Position numbers and translations under genes: made by a program. A DNA stretch of 64,000 bases, taken from the NCBI GenBank assembly GCA_963971575.1, contig OZ020616.1, positions 40,142,250-40,206,249 of the forward strand. Direction: 5' to 3'. This document shows positions 62,361 to 64,000 of the stretch, in pieces. The notes below the pieces were generated by a model. It was not told where the DNA came from and made no database searches. It worked only from the letters and a program-made list of their open reading frames with translations. This DNA is from Liopterus haemorrhoidalis. Lineage: Eukaryota; Arthropoda; Insecta; Coleoptera; Dytiscidae. Each line of letters opens with the position of its first letter. The first letter of the stretch is position 1.

Positions 62361-62570
62361 ATGTCGATAGAAGTTGTGAAAAACTGTAAAAGTAGAACAA
62401 ACTGTAGTGTTTTTGGCTGTCATTCAAGACAGGGCAAAGATAAGCATCTTGGTTTTTTTCTTTTCTTAAGAAAAATGAAGGGAAGGTTAATATTAAGTCC
62501 AGATTGGAAAATATTTGGTTATGGACAGGCGGAAGGCATGGGAATATATTTTAAATTAAAAAGTAACTGA
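62361..62570 (+). pseudogene. THAP-domain N-terminus, truncated
   Basis: The ATG at 62361 reads MSIEVVKNCKSRTNCSVFGC, HSRQGKDKHLGFFLFLRKMK, then loses similarity and stops at 62568-62570. The C-x4-C pair with SVFGCHSRQGKD...FFxFP-like continuation is the start of a THAP zinc domain (C2CH type), a DNA-binding fold used by P-element-type transposases and many genes derived from them. The later CxxH half and the AVPTIF-like end are not visible, so the domain is broken. It lies inside or just 5' of the unc-13 exons, most likely as part of a decayed transposon; an unrelated small gene cannot be excluded. Confidence 0.55.
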
Positions 62571-63935
62571 TACTAGTTGCGAGTTTGTTCATTACATTTG
62601 TCGCAGAAAAACTAAACTGCACCAATATATTAATAATAATAGCTAATAATATTAGCTGTTTCTGTCCAACTAAAACTAATTTTATTTCATGAGGCAATGA
62701 ACATAATGCACTTGTTTACAAACATAATCCATATATTGTAAATTCAGATGACCGACACTCTGATGTACCACAAAATTAAATTACACATTAAAACTACAAA
62801 TTACACTTCAATAAATCTACTGAAATTAAACCTTAAATACTGTAATTTGAAGCCCCCCTTCTGTTATACACCTCAATACATGTGTAGCGCGTAAAAATTA
62901 AAAAATTTCGTAAATATCTACTCGCAGTCGCATAAAATAAAAATGTACTGTGCTTAAATTAACCTGTTCGCTGTTAGCATATTGAGAGCTGAATACTAGA
63001 CATGACAGCCATATTGCCTTGAAGTACAGTGCCGCCAACGGTAATGTCACTTCTCAATACTTTAGAAAAATGCTCTTGGCATTTGGGTTTGCAAATACTT
63101 TCACCGTGCTAATTTTATTTGATATTTGTTGTCTGAAAATATCAGTATTTGAAATACTTTAGAAGTATTAAAAATACTTTCCTAGTATTTCAAATATTTC
63201 CCTATCACTCTAAAAAAAGTAGTTTTAATGGGATTTCATGGTACACAAAAAATGAACTTTTAGTGAACATGAAGTCCCTCGCTTTTTGTGTTAATTATTT
63301 ACACTTCTTTTTTGGTTAAATTTAGTGTAAAGTTTACACTTACATACTAGTTAAATTATAGTGTTTAGAAAATAAGTAGTGTTTAAGTAGTGTTAATTTT
63401 AACACTGAAAAAGTAATATTTCATAACAATAATACTATCTGAATAAATGAAGATTTACACGGAGATTTTGTAAAAAATAGTAATCTTTTTACTTTTTTTA
63501 AATGTAATTTTTAACATTAAAATTTTAAACAAACTGTGAATGAACTTTTACACTTCAAACAAGTCAAAAGGGCAGTACGCTTTAAAAATATATGATTTTT
63601 CAAATGCTGTGATTTCAGTTCTATTTTATAACGGTTTAAGGTTTTAGATCAGAATTTATATAATTTTTTGTAACAAAGAAGGCAATTTACATTCTTTAGA
63701 CATTATTTAACTACATAATCTTATTAAAAGAACAAAATTCTTTTTATTCAAACCAAAATAGCATTTCATTTGAAAATAAGTAGGGTTCTAATCTACTTAA
63801 AGGGTACAAAAAGGCCAGAGTACGTACTTATGTACGTACATTGAGCACTACAACGTCATTAGGAACTAATCAGCCTAACTGATCAAGCTCATTGTGAATT
63901 GGTCTTTATAAGCTACTCTGAAAGTTCGTTTAAGG
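62571..63935. other. Intronic stretch with short palindromic words
   Basis: AAATACTTTAGAAGTATT-type palindromic repeats occur at about 63130-63200 and AGTGTTAATTTTAACACT at about 63390-63410, likely MITE remnants without clear borders. No gene. Confidence 0.4.
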
Positions 63936-64000
63936 CAGTGTTCTTCAACCTGTTAATACTTTCCGCCCACTATTGTTACCTTCGTGAAAGGTAAAATTTC
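63936..64000. mobile_element. Possible hAT left end running off the window
   Basis: CAGTGTTCTTCAACCTGTTA at 63936 has the CAGTG-TTCTxCAACC form common at hAT termini. The rest of the element lies beyond the window edge. Confidence 0.4.

Overview
This is a nuclear segment from an arthropod, almost certainly an insect. The only host gene I can identify is the synaptic vesicle-priming gene unc-13 (Munc13 family), on the minus strand. Four exons, read from high to low coordinates (61000-61090, 41506-41580, 24855-25074, 4997-5117), have GT/AG borders and compatible phases. Together they encode a short stretch before the C1 zinc domain, the complete C1 domain, and the linker that follows it. The three complete introns are about 19.4, 16.4 and 19.7 kb. 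The upstream and downstream parts of the gene lie outside the window. Insect origin is inferred from the unc-13 sequence, the AT-rich introns and the mix of transposons; the order cannot be fixed from sequence alone.

The rest of the window is intron filled with transposable elements in many states of decay. There are three Tc1/mariner insertions with TA duplications: one 1,266-bp mariner carrying a transposase frame with two stop codons (7330-8595), and two internally deleted copies of another mariner (32336-33226 and 55348-56230). There is also a scrambled mariner fragment near 42.1-42.6 kb. Non-LTR retrotransposon remains include a Jockey-like ORF2 (16.0-17.3 kb), an adjacent opposite-strand RT piece (17.3-17.7 kb), a 3' part with a C-terminal zinc motif (21.3-22.5 kb) and another C-terminal piece (37.7-38.2 kb). 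A piggyBac relic joins the N- and C-terminal parts of its transposase (18.95-19.49 kb). Many small non-autonomous elements (hAT-, PIF/Harbinger- and Tc1-type) have visible terminal inverted repeats, and many also have target-site duplications.

The most unusual structures are large inverted-repeat elements. One is a foldback-type element at 31428-33480 with an 8-bp direct repeat at its borders; one arm is interrupted by a deleted mariner and the other arm still shows the unoccupied TA site. Another is a 2-kb palindrome around a long CTGT microsatellite (47225-49264), and a third is a 960-bp foldback at 45103-46060. A 1.2-kb element at 26163-27389 keeps what looks like the first exon of a DDE-type transposase. 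A hAT-type element at 58155-58450 sits inside a repeat whose unoccupied copy is seen near 24.17 kb.

I saw no rRNA, tRNA, CRISPR array, bacterial-type operon or intact transposase. Most long ORFs outside those named are antisense shadows, microsatellite readings or chance frames in AT-rich DNA.
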